Of a DNA stretch of 64,000 nucleotides, positions 52,296 to 61,330 are shown piece after piece. Position 1 is the stretch's first letter; each line of letters begins with the position of its first letter. Source of the DNA: Caballeronia novacaledonica (lineage in GTDB: Bacteria; Pseudomonadota; Gammaproteobacteria; Burkholderiales; Burkholderiaceae); contig NZ_OGTP01000028.1 of NCBI RefSeq assembly GCF_900258035.1, positions 1 to 64,000 on the forward strand, written 5' to 3'. A program made the translations under genes and the position numbers. The notes under the pieces are model-generated. The model was not told where the DNA came from. It worked only from the letters and a program-made list of their open reading frames with translations, and ran no database searches.

Positions 52296-52392
52296 ATTCG
52301 GCGAATCAAAACGCGAGCCGCTCGCACCACTGAGTTGGGCGCGGGTGGCCGGCTGCCGAAGATCGCCGTTCGAGCTTCGTGCTCGCCCCTGC

Positions 52393-53178
52393 TCATCCTT
52401 TGCCGAGCGGTGGCCGGGTGGGAAATCCAGCCATGTTGCTCAACTGCGCCAGTTCATTGGCTGCCTCGCGCAGCAGCGCCGAATGCTCGTGAATCTTCTC
52501 GACCGTCAGCCGCACGCGCGGACCCGCCAGGCTGATCACGCCGACGCAACGCGAGCCGCTGACCACGGGCGTCGCGACCGCCGACATGCGCGGCGCGAAG
52601 ACCTCGTCGATCATCGCGTAGCCGCGCACACGCGCGGCGTGCAGGAAACCCAGAAGTGCTTTCAGCGTCGTCGGCGCGTTGGGGCCGAATTCGTTCGGCT
52701 GGCCGAAGCCCTGCTTCAGGACGAGCGCCGCCGCTTGTTCGTCGGACATCGTCATGAGCCATGCGTGTCCGGTCGACGTGCAGGACAGCCGTGCTGCCTG
52801 CCCCATGTCGGGATCGTAACGAAAGCCGGTGCGCTGCCCGTCCGCCTTCCCCACCCAGATGATCGCTTCACCGTCCACCAGCGACAGCCGCGCCAGCTCC
52901 CCGGTGCGCGCCGCGACGCGTTCGATGATCGGCTGAGCGATATCCGCGATACCGGTCAGGCTCAGAAACTCCAGACCGTTCGACGTCATGCGCATGGTCA
53001 GGATGTAGCGGCTGTGATCGGTCAGTTGCCTCACATAACCGCTTTCGACGAGTTCGCCGAGCACGCGATGGCACGAACTGCGCGGCATGCCGAGCGCCTC
53101 CGCGATCTCAACCAGCCCCGCGCCTTCGCCCTGCGACGCGAGGAAATCGAGCACTCTCAGGCCGTTCTTGAGCGACAT
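52393..53178 (-). CDS. IclR-family transcriptional regulator
   Basis: A 261-residue IclR protein. The N-terminal winged helix (LRVLDFLASQGEGAGLVEIAEALGMPRSSCHRVLGELVESGYV) is followed by an effector domain with LSLVDGEAIIWVGK, the small-residue ligand loop GQAARLSCTSTGHAWL, and APRMSAVATPVV. I start at the ATG at 53178, where the family begins. It is divergent from the MHS transporter and AroQ-like gene (128-nt intergenic region) and very probably controls them. Confidence 0.93.
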   Translation of the reverse strand: MSLKNGLRVLDFLASQGEGAGLVEIAEALGMPRSSCHRVLGELVESGYVRQLTDHSRYILTMRMTSNGLEFLSLTGIADIAQPIIERVAARTGELARLSLVDGEAIIWVGKADGQRTGFRYDPDMGQAARLSCTSTGHAWLMTMSDEQAAALVLKQGFGQPNEFGPNAPTTLKALLGFLHAARVRGYAMIDEVFAPRMSAVATPVVSGSRCVGVISLAGPRVRLTVEKIHEHSALLREAANELAQLSNMAGFPTRPPLGKG

Positions 53179-53305
53179 CGCGTGTTGATTTTCGTGATAT
53201 GAAACGCAGTTCCGGTGCGGAACGCGGCGCTTTTGCAGCGCAAACAATAGCACCTGTTCGCCGCCAGAAGCGAACGTTGCAACATACCGGAAACCAGGAG
53301 ACATC

Positions 53306-54649
53306 ATGTCAGTCATCGCTGACCCAAACATTGCCGCGGGCGAACGATCCGCACAGGCTCACCTGATGGCGCGTCGCGCGGTGGCGGGCGCTACCGTCGG
53401 CACGGCGCTGGAATGGTTCGACTTCGCGCTGTACGGCGTGGTCGCAGCCACGATCTTTCCGAAGCTGTTTTTCCCGTCGCTCGATCCGACCGCCTCGCTG
53501 CTCGCGTCGCTGGCGAGCTTCTGGGCGGGGCTGGCCGCGCGTCCGCTCGGCGCGGTGATCTGCGGCATGCTCGGCGATCGCTGGGGACGCCGCAACCTGA
53601 TGCTCGTCACGGTTTCGGTGATGGGCGCGTCGTCGTTCCTGATGGGGCTGCTGCCCACTTACCAGCAGGTCGGCATACTCGCGCCGACGTTGCTGGTCTC
53701 GCTGCGCATCGTTCAGGGTTTCGCGCTCGGCGGGGAATCGACGGGCGCGCAACTGATGGCGGTCGAACACGCGTCCGCGACGAAGCGCGGGCTGTATTCG
53801 GGGCTGCTCGGCATTTGCTCGCCGCTCAGCCAGATCCTCGCCAATTTCGCGCTCTTTGCGCTGTCCGGCCTGCTTTCGGCCGACGACTTCGAATCGTTCG
53901 GATGGAGAATCCCGTTCCTCGCGAGTTTCGTGCTCGTGCTGCTGGGCATCTATATCCGCATGAAGGTGAGCGAGACGCCGGCCTTCGAGGCGCTCAAGAA
54001 GAAAGGCGAAGGTGCGCGCGCCGCGAATCCGCTCGGCGTCGTTTTCAAGTTTCACTGGCGCACCGCGCTGCGCCTGACGCTGTTCTTCTGCGGCCCGGCT
54101 GCGCTGTTCTACCTGATCGTGGTGTTCTCGCTCAGCTATCTGACGAAGAACCTCGGCGTGCCCAAACAGACCGGCTTCATGCTGCTGATGGTCGCCAATG
54201 TCTGCGCCATCGCGGGCGCGCTGGCAGGCGGCTATCTGAGCGACCGGATCGGGCGTAAAGGCGCGTTGATGATCGGCTCGTTCTGCACGCTGGTCTGCTG
54301 CCTGATCTACTTTCCGATCCTCAACCAGCACTCGACCGCCATGACGATGGCCGTGATGGGCGCCTTCCTCGGCTTCACGCAATTCCAGAGCGGCATCCAG
54401 CCGGTGTGGTTCGCCGAATCCTTCCCGACCGAAGCGCGCTACACGGGGTCCGCACTGTCGTACTCGGGCGCCAACCTGCTCACCGGCGGGCCGATGCCGA
54501 TCGTCGCCGTGGCGCTGCTCAATGCCTTTCATGGCTCACCGTGGGCGATCGTCGCCGTGTGCGGCTCGCTGAACCTGCTCTCCTTCCTCATGATCGCGAC
54601 GTCGCGGGAAACCAAAGATACGGCCCTCGAACGTAGCGCTACACATTGA
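53306..54649 (+). CDS. MHS-family MFS transporter (shikimate/quinate-like)
   Basis: A 447-residue, 12-helix MHS symporter. It has VGTALEWFDFALYGVVAA, GAVICGMLGDRWGRRNLMLV, VQGFALGGESTGAQLMAVEHASATKRG, and in the second half SDRIGRKGALMIG. It lies 4 nt upstream of an AroQ-like gene and is divergent from an IclR regulator, a layout that suggests import of a hydroaromatic acid such as shikimate, quinate or 3-dehydroquinate. The ATG at 53306 follows GGAGACATC. Confidence 0.92.
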   Translation: MSVIADPNIAAGERSAQAHLMARRAVAGATVGTALEWFDFALYGVVAATIFPKLFFPSLDPTASLLASLASFWAGLAARPLGAVICGMLGDRWGRRNLMLVTVSVMGASSFLMGLLPTYQQVGILAPTLLVSLRIVQGFALGGESTGAQLMAVEHASATKRGLYSGLLGICSPLSQILANFALFALSGLLSADDFESFGWRIPFLASFVLVLLGIYIRMKVSETPAFEALKKKGEGARAANPLGVVFKFHWRTALRLTLFFCGPAALFYLIVVFSLSYLTKNLGVPKQTGFMLLMVANVCAIAGALAGGYLSDRIGRKGALMIGSFCTLVCCLIYFPILNQHSTAMTMAVMGAFLGFTQFQSGIQPVWFAESFPTEARYTGSALSYSGANLLTGGPMPIVAVALLNAFHGSPWAIVAVCGSLNLLSFLMIATSRETKDTALERSATH

Positions 54650-54653
54650 AACC

Positions 54654-55100
54654 ATGACTCGCAAACTGTATATCCTCAATGGCTCCAACCTGAACATGCT
54701 GGGCGCACGGGAGCCGCACATCTACGGTCATACGACGCTGAAGGACATCGAACAGAACTGTCTCGCGCTGGCCGAAGAGCTCAAGTTCGATTGCGTGTTT
54801 CGTCAGACCAACAGCGAAAGCCAGCTGATCGACTGGATTCAGGAAGCGTTTTTGCAGGACGCGGCGCTGATTATCAACCCGGCCGGCTTTTCGTTCGGGC
54901 GGATCCCGGTGCTCGACGCGGTCAAGCTGATCGGCCGGCCGGTGGTGGAAGTGCATATCACGAACATTCACCGGCGCTCCGAGGAATACCGTCACTCGAC
55001 AATCTCGGTGGCGGCGACCGCGGTGATCTGCGGGGCTGGCGCGAACGGCTACTTGCTGGCAATCCGCGCGGCTGACGATCTTTGGGGCGATCAAAGATGA
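54654..55100 (+). CDS. Type II 3-dehydroquinate dehydratase-like protein with altered loop
   Basis: A 148-residue flavodoxin-fold DHQase-like protein. Conserved are YILNGSNLNMLGAREPHIYG with the catalytic Arg and Tyr, and EVHITNIHRRSEEYRHSTIS with the catalytic Glu-x-His and Arg. In the substrate loop, family members read I-N-P-G-A-Y-T-H-T-S; this protein reads INPAGFSFGRIPVLDA, so the conserved His (His81 in the Mycobacterium numbering) is Phe, while the later Asp is kept. It could be a DHQase with reduced or changed specificity. The chromosomal aroQ is expected elsewhere. It shares an operon with the MHS transporter. Confidence 0.85.
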   Translation: MTRKLYILNGSNLNMLGAREPHIYGHTTLKDIEQNCLALAEELKFDCVFRQTNSESQLIDWIQEAFLQDAALIINPAGFSFGRIPVLDAVKLIGRPVVEVHITNIHRRSEEYRHSTISVAATAVICGAGANGYLLAIRAADDLWGDQR

Positions 55101-55133
55101 ACCTGCCGCTCGCGCGCAACTTAGCGTCGCCGT

Positions 55134-55676
55134 TCAGGCTGCGGGCGCGCGCAGCGGCGCGGCAGGAACGACCGTCTTGACTCGACCGGTTTTGACGTCG
55201 TAGACCAGCCCGGACACGATCAGGCTGTCCGGCAGTTCCGTGTTCGCCTTGAGCGCCGCAATGTCGAGCGCGACCGCTTCGTACGGCTCCGTCACGGCGA
55301 GTTCGTCGAGCGCATCCGTTTCGACGTCGAGATGCTTGGCCAACAAGGCCGGCGCATGCTTGTAGCAACCGATGATGCCGCAGTCCGTGTGCTGGAGCAG
55401 AACCAGTTTGCGAGCGCCCTCCGGACGTCCCGCCGCTTTCGCGACGACGGCCAGCACGGCCAGCGTTTCGAGCAACGACTTGTTGACCCGGCCGCCGACG
55501 TTGCGAATCACCGCCGCTTCGCCTTGCTTCAGGCCGAGCACGTGCGCCGGGTCCACGCGCGGATCGACGCAGCCGACAATCACCGTTCCTGTCGACGGCA
55601 TCATCTTGAGTTCCGACGAGAAAGCCGTTTCTGCGAACCCGGCGTTGCGCTCGAGCATGACATCGTTGAAGTCCAT
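55134..55676 (-). CDS. Beta-class carbonic anhydrase family protein
   Basis: A 180-residue beta-carbonic-anhydrase-like protein. The zinc ligands are in VIVGCVDPRVDP (Cys, Asp-Arg dyad) and VLLQHTDCGIIG (His, Cys), with AAVIRNVGGRVNKSLLETLAVL between them. It may interconvert CO2 and bicarbonate. I begin at the ATG at 55676 (MDFNDVMLERN), just where the domain starts; the longer frame upstream is not conserved. It is convergent with the AroQ-like gene and not obviously linked to it. Confidence 0.88.
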   Translation of the reverse strand: MDFNDVMLERNAGFAETAFSSELKMMPSTGTVIVGCVDPRVDPAHVLGLKQGEAAVIRNVGGRVNKSLLETLAVLAVVAKAAGRPEGARKLVLLQHTDCGIIGCYKHAPALLAKHLDVETDALDELAVTEPYEAVALDIAALKANTELPDSLIVSGLVYDVKTGRVKTVVPAAPLRAPAA

Positions 55677-55978
55677 TCTGCTCACTCCCAGGTGGTTGGG
55701 CGAAGTCGCCCGGTTGATCTTCAGGCAGAGCGTTCCAGGTCCGCAGGCGGACGGGCGGCTGCGGACCGGGTGTTTTTCGACTTGTCGTCGCTCCACAGCG
55801 GTGGAAGAAGTGCCTGTACCATAACGCTGCGAGCCACTGGCATGTATGTCGTTGTTGCCACCATTCGTGCCATCCGCCGCTTGCGCGCGGATACTCTTTA
55901 TTCAGCTCATTAGCTGGCAACACGACCGGGATCGCGCCTGTTCGGGCCGCGTCCGGAACAGGGAAAGCAGGAGCGGAT
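55677..55978. other. Intergenic region between carbonic anhydrase and GlxA-type genes
   Basis: About 302 bp between divergent genes. It must hold both promoters. Apart from AT-rich segments near 55895-55915 I see no clear repeat or operator, and no further gene. Confidence 0.5.
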
Positions 55979-56935
55979 ATGCACCGGATCGGCTTCATCG
56001 TGCCGCAGCGATTCCAGTTGATGAGCCTGGCCGCGCTCACCGCGTTCGAACTTGCGAACATGACTCCGGAAGGCCCGTGCTACGACATTCGTCTGCTGTC
56101 CGTACACGGCGGTCCCGTCGAATCCTCTAGCGGAATGACGCTGCAAACCACGGCATTCGGAGAGACGGCTTTCGACACGGTCATCGTGGGCTCGGTCACC
56201 GAGATGAAGATTCCGCCCTTCGACCCGGCCCTGATTGCATTGGTGAAAAAGACCGCGAAGGCGTCGAGGCGCGTTGCCTCCATCTGCAGCGGCGCGTTCG
56301 TTCTTGCCGAAGCGGGCCTGCTGAACGGCCGGCGCGCGACGATGCATTGGGCGCATGCGTCCGAATTCAGAGCACGTTTCCCCGACGTGATGACGGAAGA
56401 GGACAGGATCTTCATCAACGACGGTCCGATCTGGACCTCCGCGGGCATGACGGCCGGTATCGACCTTGCGTTGGCGCTGCTCGATAACGATCTCGGTCCC
56501 GATGTCGCGAAGCGGGTCGCGAAACTCCTCGTCATGAATCAGCGACGGCTGGGCGGGCAACTGCAACACTCGGCCCTGCTCGAGATGACACCGAAGTCAG
56601 ACCGGATCGAATCGGTGCTCGCGTACATACGGCGCAATCTGCGCAATCCGCTCACCATCGACGAACTCGCGGATGTCGCCAACCTCAGCCCCCGGCAATT
56701 CAGCCGGGCGTTTCTGGCCGAAACGGGTCAATCGCCGGCGAAAGCCGTCGAGCACCTTCGGCTGGAAGCGGCGCGATTCATGATCGAGCAGGGCCGGCAT
56801 ACGATCAACGTCGTGGCGCAGGAGACGGGCTTCGCGGGCAGGGAGCGCATGCGTCGCGCGTTCGTTCGAACCTATGGCGTGTCCGCCGATGTCCTGCGCA
56901 GGAACGCCAGACGCGACATCCCTGCCGAAGCCTGA
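55979..56935 (+). CDS. GlxA-type AraC-family transcriptional regulator
   Basis: A 318-residue protein with an N-terminal DJ-1/PfpI-like domain (the nucleophile elbow SICSGAFVLAEAGLL with a Cys) and a C-terminal AraC helix-turn-helix pair (LTIDELADVANLSPRQFSRAFLAETGQSPAKAVEHLRL and INVVAQETGFAGRERMRRAFVR). This is the GlxA arrangement, in which the first domain senses a small molecule. The target is not evident; its neighbours (carbonic anhydrase, CopG/PHA depolymerase) are not known members of a GlxA regulon. Confidence 0.92.
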   Translation: MHRIGFIVPQRFQLMSLAALTAFELANMTPEGPCYDIRLLSVHGGPVESSSGMTLQTTAFGETAFDTVIVGSVTEMKIPPFDPALIALVKKTAKASRRVASICSGAFVLAEAGLLNGRRATMHWAHASEFRARFPDVMTEEDRIFINDGPIWTSAGMTAGIDLALALLDNDLGPDVAKRVAKLLVMNQRRLGGQLQHSALLEMTPKSDRIESVLAYIRRNLRNPLTIDELADVANLSPRQFSRAFLAETGQSPAKAVEHLRLEAARFMIEQGRHTINVVAQETGFAGRERMRRAFVRTYGVSADVLRRNARRDIPAEA

Positions 56936-56957
56936 AGCTCGCAACGGGATTCTTTCG

Positions 56958-57002
56958 TTGACGCCCTCTTGAAATCAGCCTATAACCATCCATATGGATG
57001 GT
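56958..57002 (+). promoter_or_regulatory. CopG promoter with overlapping perfect palindrome
   Basis: TTGACG (56958-56963) and TATAAC (56981-56986) are spaced by 17 bp, a near-ideal sigma-70 promoter. ACCATCCATATGGATGGT (56985-57002) is a perfect 18-bp palindrome covering the end of the -10 box and the expected start site. The CopG gene begins 22 nt further on. The layout fits autorepression by the ribbon-helix-helix protein, but no binding data are available here. Confidence 0.75.
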
Positions 57003-57024
57003 ATCAGGAAGGTAAGAGGATTAT

Positions 57025-57441
57025 ATGGCGAAAGAACCTGTCGATCGCTCGCGGGGCAGCGAGACGGAAAAAATCACGATCAATCTGGGCCCGGTCGATC
57101 TGGGTCAGATCGATCTGCTCGTGGAAGAAGGCTTTTACTCGAACCGGACGGACCTCATCCGGACGGCGATCCGCAATCAGTTGTCGATACATGCGCCGGT
57201 GGTCAAGGACACCGTGACGCGACGCGAACTGGTGCTCGGGCTCCAGTACTTTTCGAAGCAGGACCTCGAAGCCACGCGCGCGGCCAATCAGCGGCTCAAG
57301 ATTCAGGTGCTCGGTCTGGCCAGCATCGCCGGCGACGTATCGCCCGAACTCGCGCTGGCAACCATCGACTCCATTCTGGTTCGCGGCGCGCTGCATGCGT
57401 CGCCGGCAGTCAAGGCTGCGCTGGCGGATCGTATCCGGTAA
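57025..57441 (+). CDS. CopG-family ribbon-helix-helix regulator
   Basis: A 138-residue protein. An N-terminal ribbon-helix-helix unit reads EKITINLGPVDLGQIDLLVEEGFYSNRTDLIRTAIRNQL, the CopG/Arc pattern of a beta strand and two helices; the rest is an uncharacterised C-terminal part that may be oligomerising. The ATG follows AAGAGGATT. It precedes the PHA depolymerase by 31 nt, so both are probably in one operon, and it is a likely regulator of that operon through the palindromic promoter. Confidence 0.88.
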   Translation: MAKEPVDRSRGSETEKITINLGPVDLGQIDLLVEEGFYSNRTDLIRTAIRNQLSIHAPVVKDTVTRRELVLGLQYFSKQDLEATRAANQRLKIQVLGLASIAGDVSPELALATIDSILVRGALHASPAVKAALADRIR

Positions 57442-57472
57442 CGACCTCACCCAATATTCAGCAACGGAAAAC

Positions 57473-58552
57473 ATGAAACTCAACGAAGGCTTTCTCGACT
57501 CGATGAAAGAGGCGTTCGCGCTCTTTCGCAAGAACGATCCCGCCGCGGCGGCGGAGATCGTGAAGCGCGCCATGCGTGGCGAGCAGACGAATGTGGCACG
57601 CACGCGCCACGACGACGGCATCGAAAAAACGCGCACGCGTTTCGCCGATGTCCTTCACGCGCGACGCCCCTCGCACCCGAAGCAAACCGACGCCGACGTG
57701 CAGGATCGCGGGCACTTCAGCACCCGGCGATACACGAACGCCGCAGGTCAACGCGGCTACAAGCTCTACGTGCCGAGCGGCTATCGCGACGAGCCGCTGC
57801 CGCTCATCGTCATGTTGCACGGTTGTACGCAGGACGCCGACGATTTCGCAGCGGGCACGCAGATGAACGCGCTCGCCGAAACCCACGGCTTCCTGGTCGC
57901 GTATCCGATTCAGCCGCAGGGCGCGAATACGTCCAAGTGCTGGAACTGGTTCAAGCCGTCGGATCAGCAACGCGATCAGGGCGAGCCGTCGCTGATCGCG
58001 GGCATCACGCGGGAGATCATGGCGCTCAACAACGTGGATCCGAGGCGCGTGTATGTGGCGGGGCTGTCGGCCGGCGGCGCGATGGCGGCCATCATGGCGC
58101 AGCGCTACCCCGATCTGTACGCGGCGGCGGGCGTCCATTCGGGCCTTCCCGTCGGATGCGCGCACGATCTGCCGTCCGCGCTCGCGGCCATGCGCGGCGG
58201 CAAGCCGAAGGCGAAAGCCGTGGACACGTCGAAGCCACAATGCCCATTGATCGTCTTTCACGGCGATGCCGACACGACGGTACATCACGTCAACGCAACC
58301 GGACTGTTACGCGGATTCACGCTGAACAACGCTGCATCAGGACATTCCTCTTCCATCGATACCGGCGCACGCAAGCATACGGTCCGTCGCATGACGTCGC
58401 CCGAAGGCATACCCGCGGAATCGTGGACCATTCACGGCGCGCCGCATGCGTGGTCGGGCGGTTCGTCGAACGGCAGTTACACGGACCCCGCCGGACCCGA
58501 TGCCAGCGCGGAGATGGTGCGTTTTTTTCTTGCGCATCCTCGTGGTCGGTGA
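57473..58552 (+). CDS. PHB depolymerase-type esterase
   Basis: A 359-residue alpha/beta-hydrolase of the poly(3-hydroxybutyrate) depolymerase / feruloyl-esterase-like family. An oxyanion region VMLHGCTQDADDF is followed by the lipase-type nucleophile in AGLSAGGAMAAIM (Ser near 199), then the Asp in VFHGDADTTVH and His in GAPHAWSGGSSNGSYTDP. The N-terminal 80 residues (LNEGFLDSMKEAFALFRK) are helical and no signal peptide is seen, so the enzyme is probably intracellular. It may act on short-chain polyhydroxyalkanoates or esters. I start at the ATG at 57473. Confidence 0.88.
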   Translation: MKLNEGFLDSMKEAFALFRKNDPAAAAEIVKRAMRGEQTNVARTRHDDGIEKTRTRFADVLHARRPSHPKQTDADVQDRGHFSTRRYTNAAGQRGYKLYVPSGYRDEPLPLIVMLHGCTQDADDFAAGTQMNALAETHGFLVAYPIQPQGANTSKCWNWFKPSDQQRDQGEPSLIAGITREIMALNNVDPRRVYVAGLSAGGAMAAIMAQRYPDLYAAAGVHSGLPVGCAHDLPSALAAMRGGKPKAKAVDTSKPQCPLIVFHGDADTTVHHVNATGLLRGFTLNNAASGHSSSIDTGARKHTVRRMTSPEGIPAESWTIHGAPHAWSGGSSNGSYTDPAGPDASAEMVRFFLAHPRGR

Positions 58553-58924
58553 GTGTGGTTTCGCTATTGCTGTTCCTGTGCCGTAAGTGAAAGCGGCTAC
58601 TTGACGGCGGTTCAGTCGTGATTCGTGTGTCGCGCTCTGGCGGCACACATGGGTGCACTGGCACCGACTGCCTTGCGCATCGGAGCGACCGAAGAGCACG
58701 CGACCGCTCCTTGCCGACGCGTTCATATACACGCGTCGCGCACGTTGTTCGACAGTGACGATCAGCAACGCCTCCCTGAAACTGCCTGCCACGCTCGCCC
58801 GCCAAGCCGGCAGCACTCGAACGTCGGCCCGCGACACAGCGGAAAGCACGCTTAACCTCCACCGCACGCGCTTTCGTTAGAATCTCCTTCTGAACGTTAA
58901 ATTCGGCTATCACAGGAGGCGAAC
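58553..58924. other. Intergenic region with no recognised gene
   Basis: About 370 bp between the PHA depolymerase and the class V aminotransferase, both read rightwards. Several overlapping open frames on both strands have no conserved sequence or ribosome-binding site. A possible -10 box (TAGAAT) lies near 58880; otherwise I see nothing in it. Confidence 0.5.
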
Positions 58925-60052
58925 GTGCCAGGCTTACTTCCCGATGTCGACCGCGAGGGACTCCTCGAATACTCGGTCGTGTACACCGACAGATCGATCA
59001 ATCACATGTCGCAGCTCTTCCAGGGCGTCATGCGCGACATCTCCGATCTCCTGAAAAAAGTCTACAACGCGAAGTCGGCCGTGGTCGTCCCGGGCAGCGG
59101 GACATTCGGCATGGAAGCCGTTGCCCGGCAGTTCGCGACGAACAAGAAGTGTCTGGTCATCCGCAATGGCTGGTTCAGCTTCCGCTGGTCGCAGATTCTC
59201 GACATGGGCGGCATTCCCGCCGAATCGATCGTTTTAAAAGCGCGTCCGGTCGGGCAAGGCAGACAGGCCGCCTATGCGCCGCCTCCAATCGAAGAAGTGG
59301 TCGCCGCCATCGAGGAAAGCAAGCCGGATCTGGTCTTTGCACCGCATGTCGAAACCGCATCCGGAATGATGCTGCCCGATACCTATCTGCGCGCGGTGTC
59401 CGACGCGGTTCATGCCGTCGGCGGAATGTTCGTGCTGGATTGCATCGCCTCCGGAACGGTCTGGGTCGACATGCAAGCCAGCGGCATCGATGTCCTGATC
59501 AGCGCGCCGCAAAAAGGATGGAGTGCTTCACCCTGCTGCGGACTGGTCATGCTCAGCCCGCTCGCCCGCGAAAGAATCGATTCGACGACCAGCACCAGTT
59601 TCGCCTGCGATCTCCGCAAGTGGCTGCAAATCATGGAAGCGTACGAGAACAACGGGTTCGCGTATCACGCCACGATGCCCACGGACGGTCTCGCGATCTT
59701 GCGTGACGTCATGAAGGAGACCGAAGCATATGGTTTCGACGTAGTGAGAAAAGAACAGCTTGAACTCGGCAAGCGCGTTCGCTCACTGCTCGCGGACAAA
59801 GGCTTCAAGAGCGTGGCGGCCGAAGGCTTCGAGGCGCCGGGCGTCGTGGTCTGCTACACGGACGATGACGGAATACGATCCGGCAAGAAGTTCGCCGACG
59901 CCGGCTTGCAGATCGCACCCGGCGTCCCGCTTCAATGCGACGAGCCGGAAGACTTCAAGACCTTTCGCATCGGACTGTTCGGTCTGGACAAGCTGCGCGA
60001 TGTCGAAGGGACCGTGGCCAGGCTTGCCAAGGCGCTGGACAGTATTCAGTAG
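58925..60052 (+). CDS. Class V aminotransferase
   Basis: A 375-residue PLP enzyme of the class V type (alanine-glyoxylate / 2-aminoethylphosphonate / serine-pyruvate transaminase-like). PLP contacts include VVVPGSGTFGMEAVARQF, the Asp of MFVLDCIASG, and the Schiff-base Lys in ISAPQKGWSASPCCGLVML near residue 196. The GTG start at 58925 is well supported by CAGGAGGCGAAC directly upstream. It stands alone, converging with the reductase gene that follows (7-nt overlap of the ends). The substrate is not identified. Confidence 0.88.
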   Translation: MPGLLPDVDREGLLEYSVVYTDRSINHMSQLFQGVMRDISDLLKKVYNAKSAVVVPGSGTFGMEAVARQFATNKKCLVIRNGWFSFRWSQILDMGGIPAESIVLKARPVGQGRQAAYAPPPIEEVVAAIEESKPDLVFAPHVETASGMMLPDTYLRAVSDAVHAVGGMFVLDCIASGTVWVDMQASGIDVLISAPQKGWSASPCCGLVMLSPLARERIDSTTSTSFACDLRKWLQIMEAYENNGFAYHATMPTDGLAILRDVMKETEAYGFDVVRKEQLELGKRVRSLLADKGFKSVAAEGFEAPGVVVCYTDDDGIRSGKKFADAGLQIAPGVPLQCDEPEDFKTFRIGLFGLDKLRDVEGTVARLAKALDSIQ

Positions 60053-60708
60053 CCGTGCATGGGGCGCGCCTTCGCGAGGACGATGTGCGTCGCCCGGTCC
60101 GTCGGAACATGCTCGACCGTCCGGTATCCCAGCGCGGGCAGATCCAGGCCGCCAAAGAGCGATTCCCCTTGGCCGAGCGCGACTGGAGCCAATGCGAGGT
60201 GAATTTCATCCACGTGGCCAGCCTGGATGTATTGCTTCACCGTCGCGGCTCCGCCGCCGATCTTGATGTCCCTTGCGCCTGCCGCTTCGCGTGCCCTTTG
60301 CAGCGCAACTTCGATGCCTTCGGAAACGAAATGAAATGTCGTTCCGCTCAGCATCTCGATCGGCGGACGCGGGTAATGTGTCAGCACGAAAGTCGGCGCA
60401 TGATACGGCGGATCGTCGCCCCACCATCCTTTCCATTGGTCGTCTGGCCATTCCCCGCGAACGGGTCCGAACATGTTGCGACCGAGGATGAAGGCACCGA
60501 AACCTTCCATCGCGCGCCGGGCGAAGCTGTCATCGTGGCCGGTCTCGCCGCCCTCTTGTCCCTGCATTTCGCGAAAAGTCCGCGTCGGGAAGAACCACTG
60601 AAAAAGCGCTTCGCCTCGCAGACCCAGCGGATGTTCCAGGCTCTGATCGGTTCCCGCAGCGAAGCCATCGAGCGAAACGCTGAAGCCGGCTACTTTTACC
60701 TTGGTCAT
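60046..60708 (-). CDS. Dihydrofolate-reductase-family (RibD C-terminal-like) protein
   Basis: A 220-residue RibD_C/DHFR-like reductase. It starts KVAGFSVSLDGFAAG and has FGAFILGRNMFGP, PTFVLTHYPRPP, and IKIGGGAATVKQYIQAGHVDEIHL, the NADPH-binding signature of this group. It is often annotated as a dihydrofolate reductase family protein without proven activity. The ATG at 60708 follows CACGGAGACGTC. Its 3-prime end overlaps that of the class V aminotransferase on the other strand. Confidence 0.88.
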   Translation of the reverse strand: MTKVKVAGFSVSLDGFAAGTDQSLEHPLGLRGEALFQWFFPTRTFREMQGQEGGETGHDDSFARRAMEGFGAFILGRNMFGPVRGEWPDDQWKGWWGDDPPYHAPTFVLTHYPRPPIEMLSGTTFHFVSEGIEVALQRAREAAGARDIKIGGGAATVKQYIQAGHVDEIHLALAPVALGQGESLFGGLDLPALGYRTVEHVPTDRATHIVLAKARPMHGY

Positions 60709-60806
60709 TGACGTCTCCGTGCGCATCGTTATGGTGGAGGGGATTCGCATCGTCGAATGTGCAATTCTGGACCATTGTTGAATACTTCGCTAAGGAGAAA
60801 ATCGAC

Positions 60807-61277
60807 ATGAAGGAACTCATTCGCAGCAAAGGTTTGTCGAGCTCGATTTCATACCGGGATCCGAAGTCCGCGTTCCGCTTTCTAGAAACGGCGTTCGGTT
60901 TGAAGCCGCTTTTCGTCATCCTCGATGCCGACGACGAGTTCGTCCACGCCGAAATGACCTTCGGCGATTCTGTCGTCATGATCGGCCGGGAATGGAGCGA
61001 CGATCATCGCAGCCCGCGTTCCATCGACGGCAAGAACTCGCAATCGGTGCATGTGCAGCTTGCGGAAGGTGAAGATATCGACGCACATTGCGAGCACGCG
61101 CGCGCGGCGGGCGCGTCGATCTTGATGGAACCGGCCACGCAGTTCTATGGCGAGCGGACGTATCGCGCGAAAGATCCGGAAGGGCATATCTGGATCGTCG
61201 GCGTCATCGTGCAAAGAATGACGCCCGGGCAATGGGACGCGGTGAGCGGCCTTGTTACACGCGAACGGCTCGATTAG
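60807..61277 (+). CDS. VOC/glyoxalase-superfamily protein
   Basis: A 156-residue single vicinal-oxygen-chelate protein of PhnB/3-demethylubiquinone-methyltransferase-like type. It shows SSSISYRDPKSAFRFLETAFGL, VHAEMTFGDSVVMIGR, HVQLAEGEDIDAHCEHARAAGA, and the terminal KDPEGHIWIVGV with the metal-binding Glu/His region. Its role (detoxification or dioxygenase-like) cannot be fixed. The ATG at 60807 has TAAGGAGAAAATCG upstream. An AraC remnant follows it. Confidence 0.87.
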   Translation: MKELIRSKGLSSSISYRDPKSAFRFLETAFGLKPLFVILDADDEFVHAEMTFGDSVVMIGREWSDDHRSPRSIDGKNSQSVHVQLAEGEDIDAHCEHARAAGASILMEPATQFYGERTYRAKDPEGHIWIVGVIVQRMTPGQWDAVSGLVTRERLD

Positions 61278-61330
61278 GCGGCTAACATACTCGTCGATAG
61301 TCAAAACGATCGAGGTGTTGGCGCATCCTC

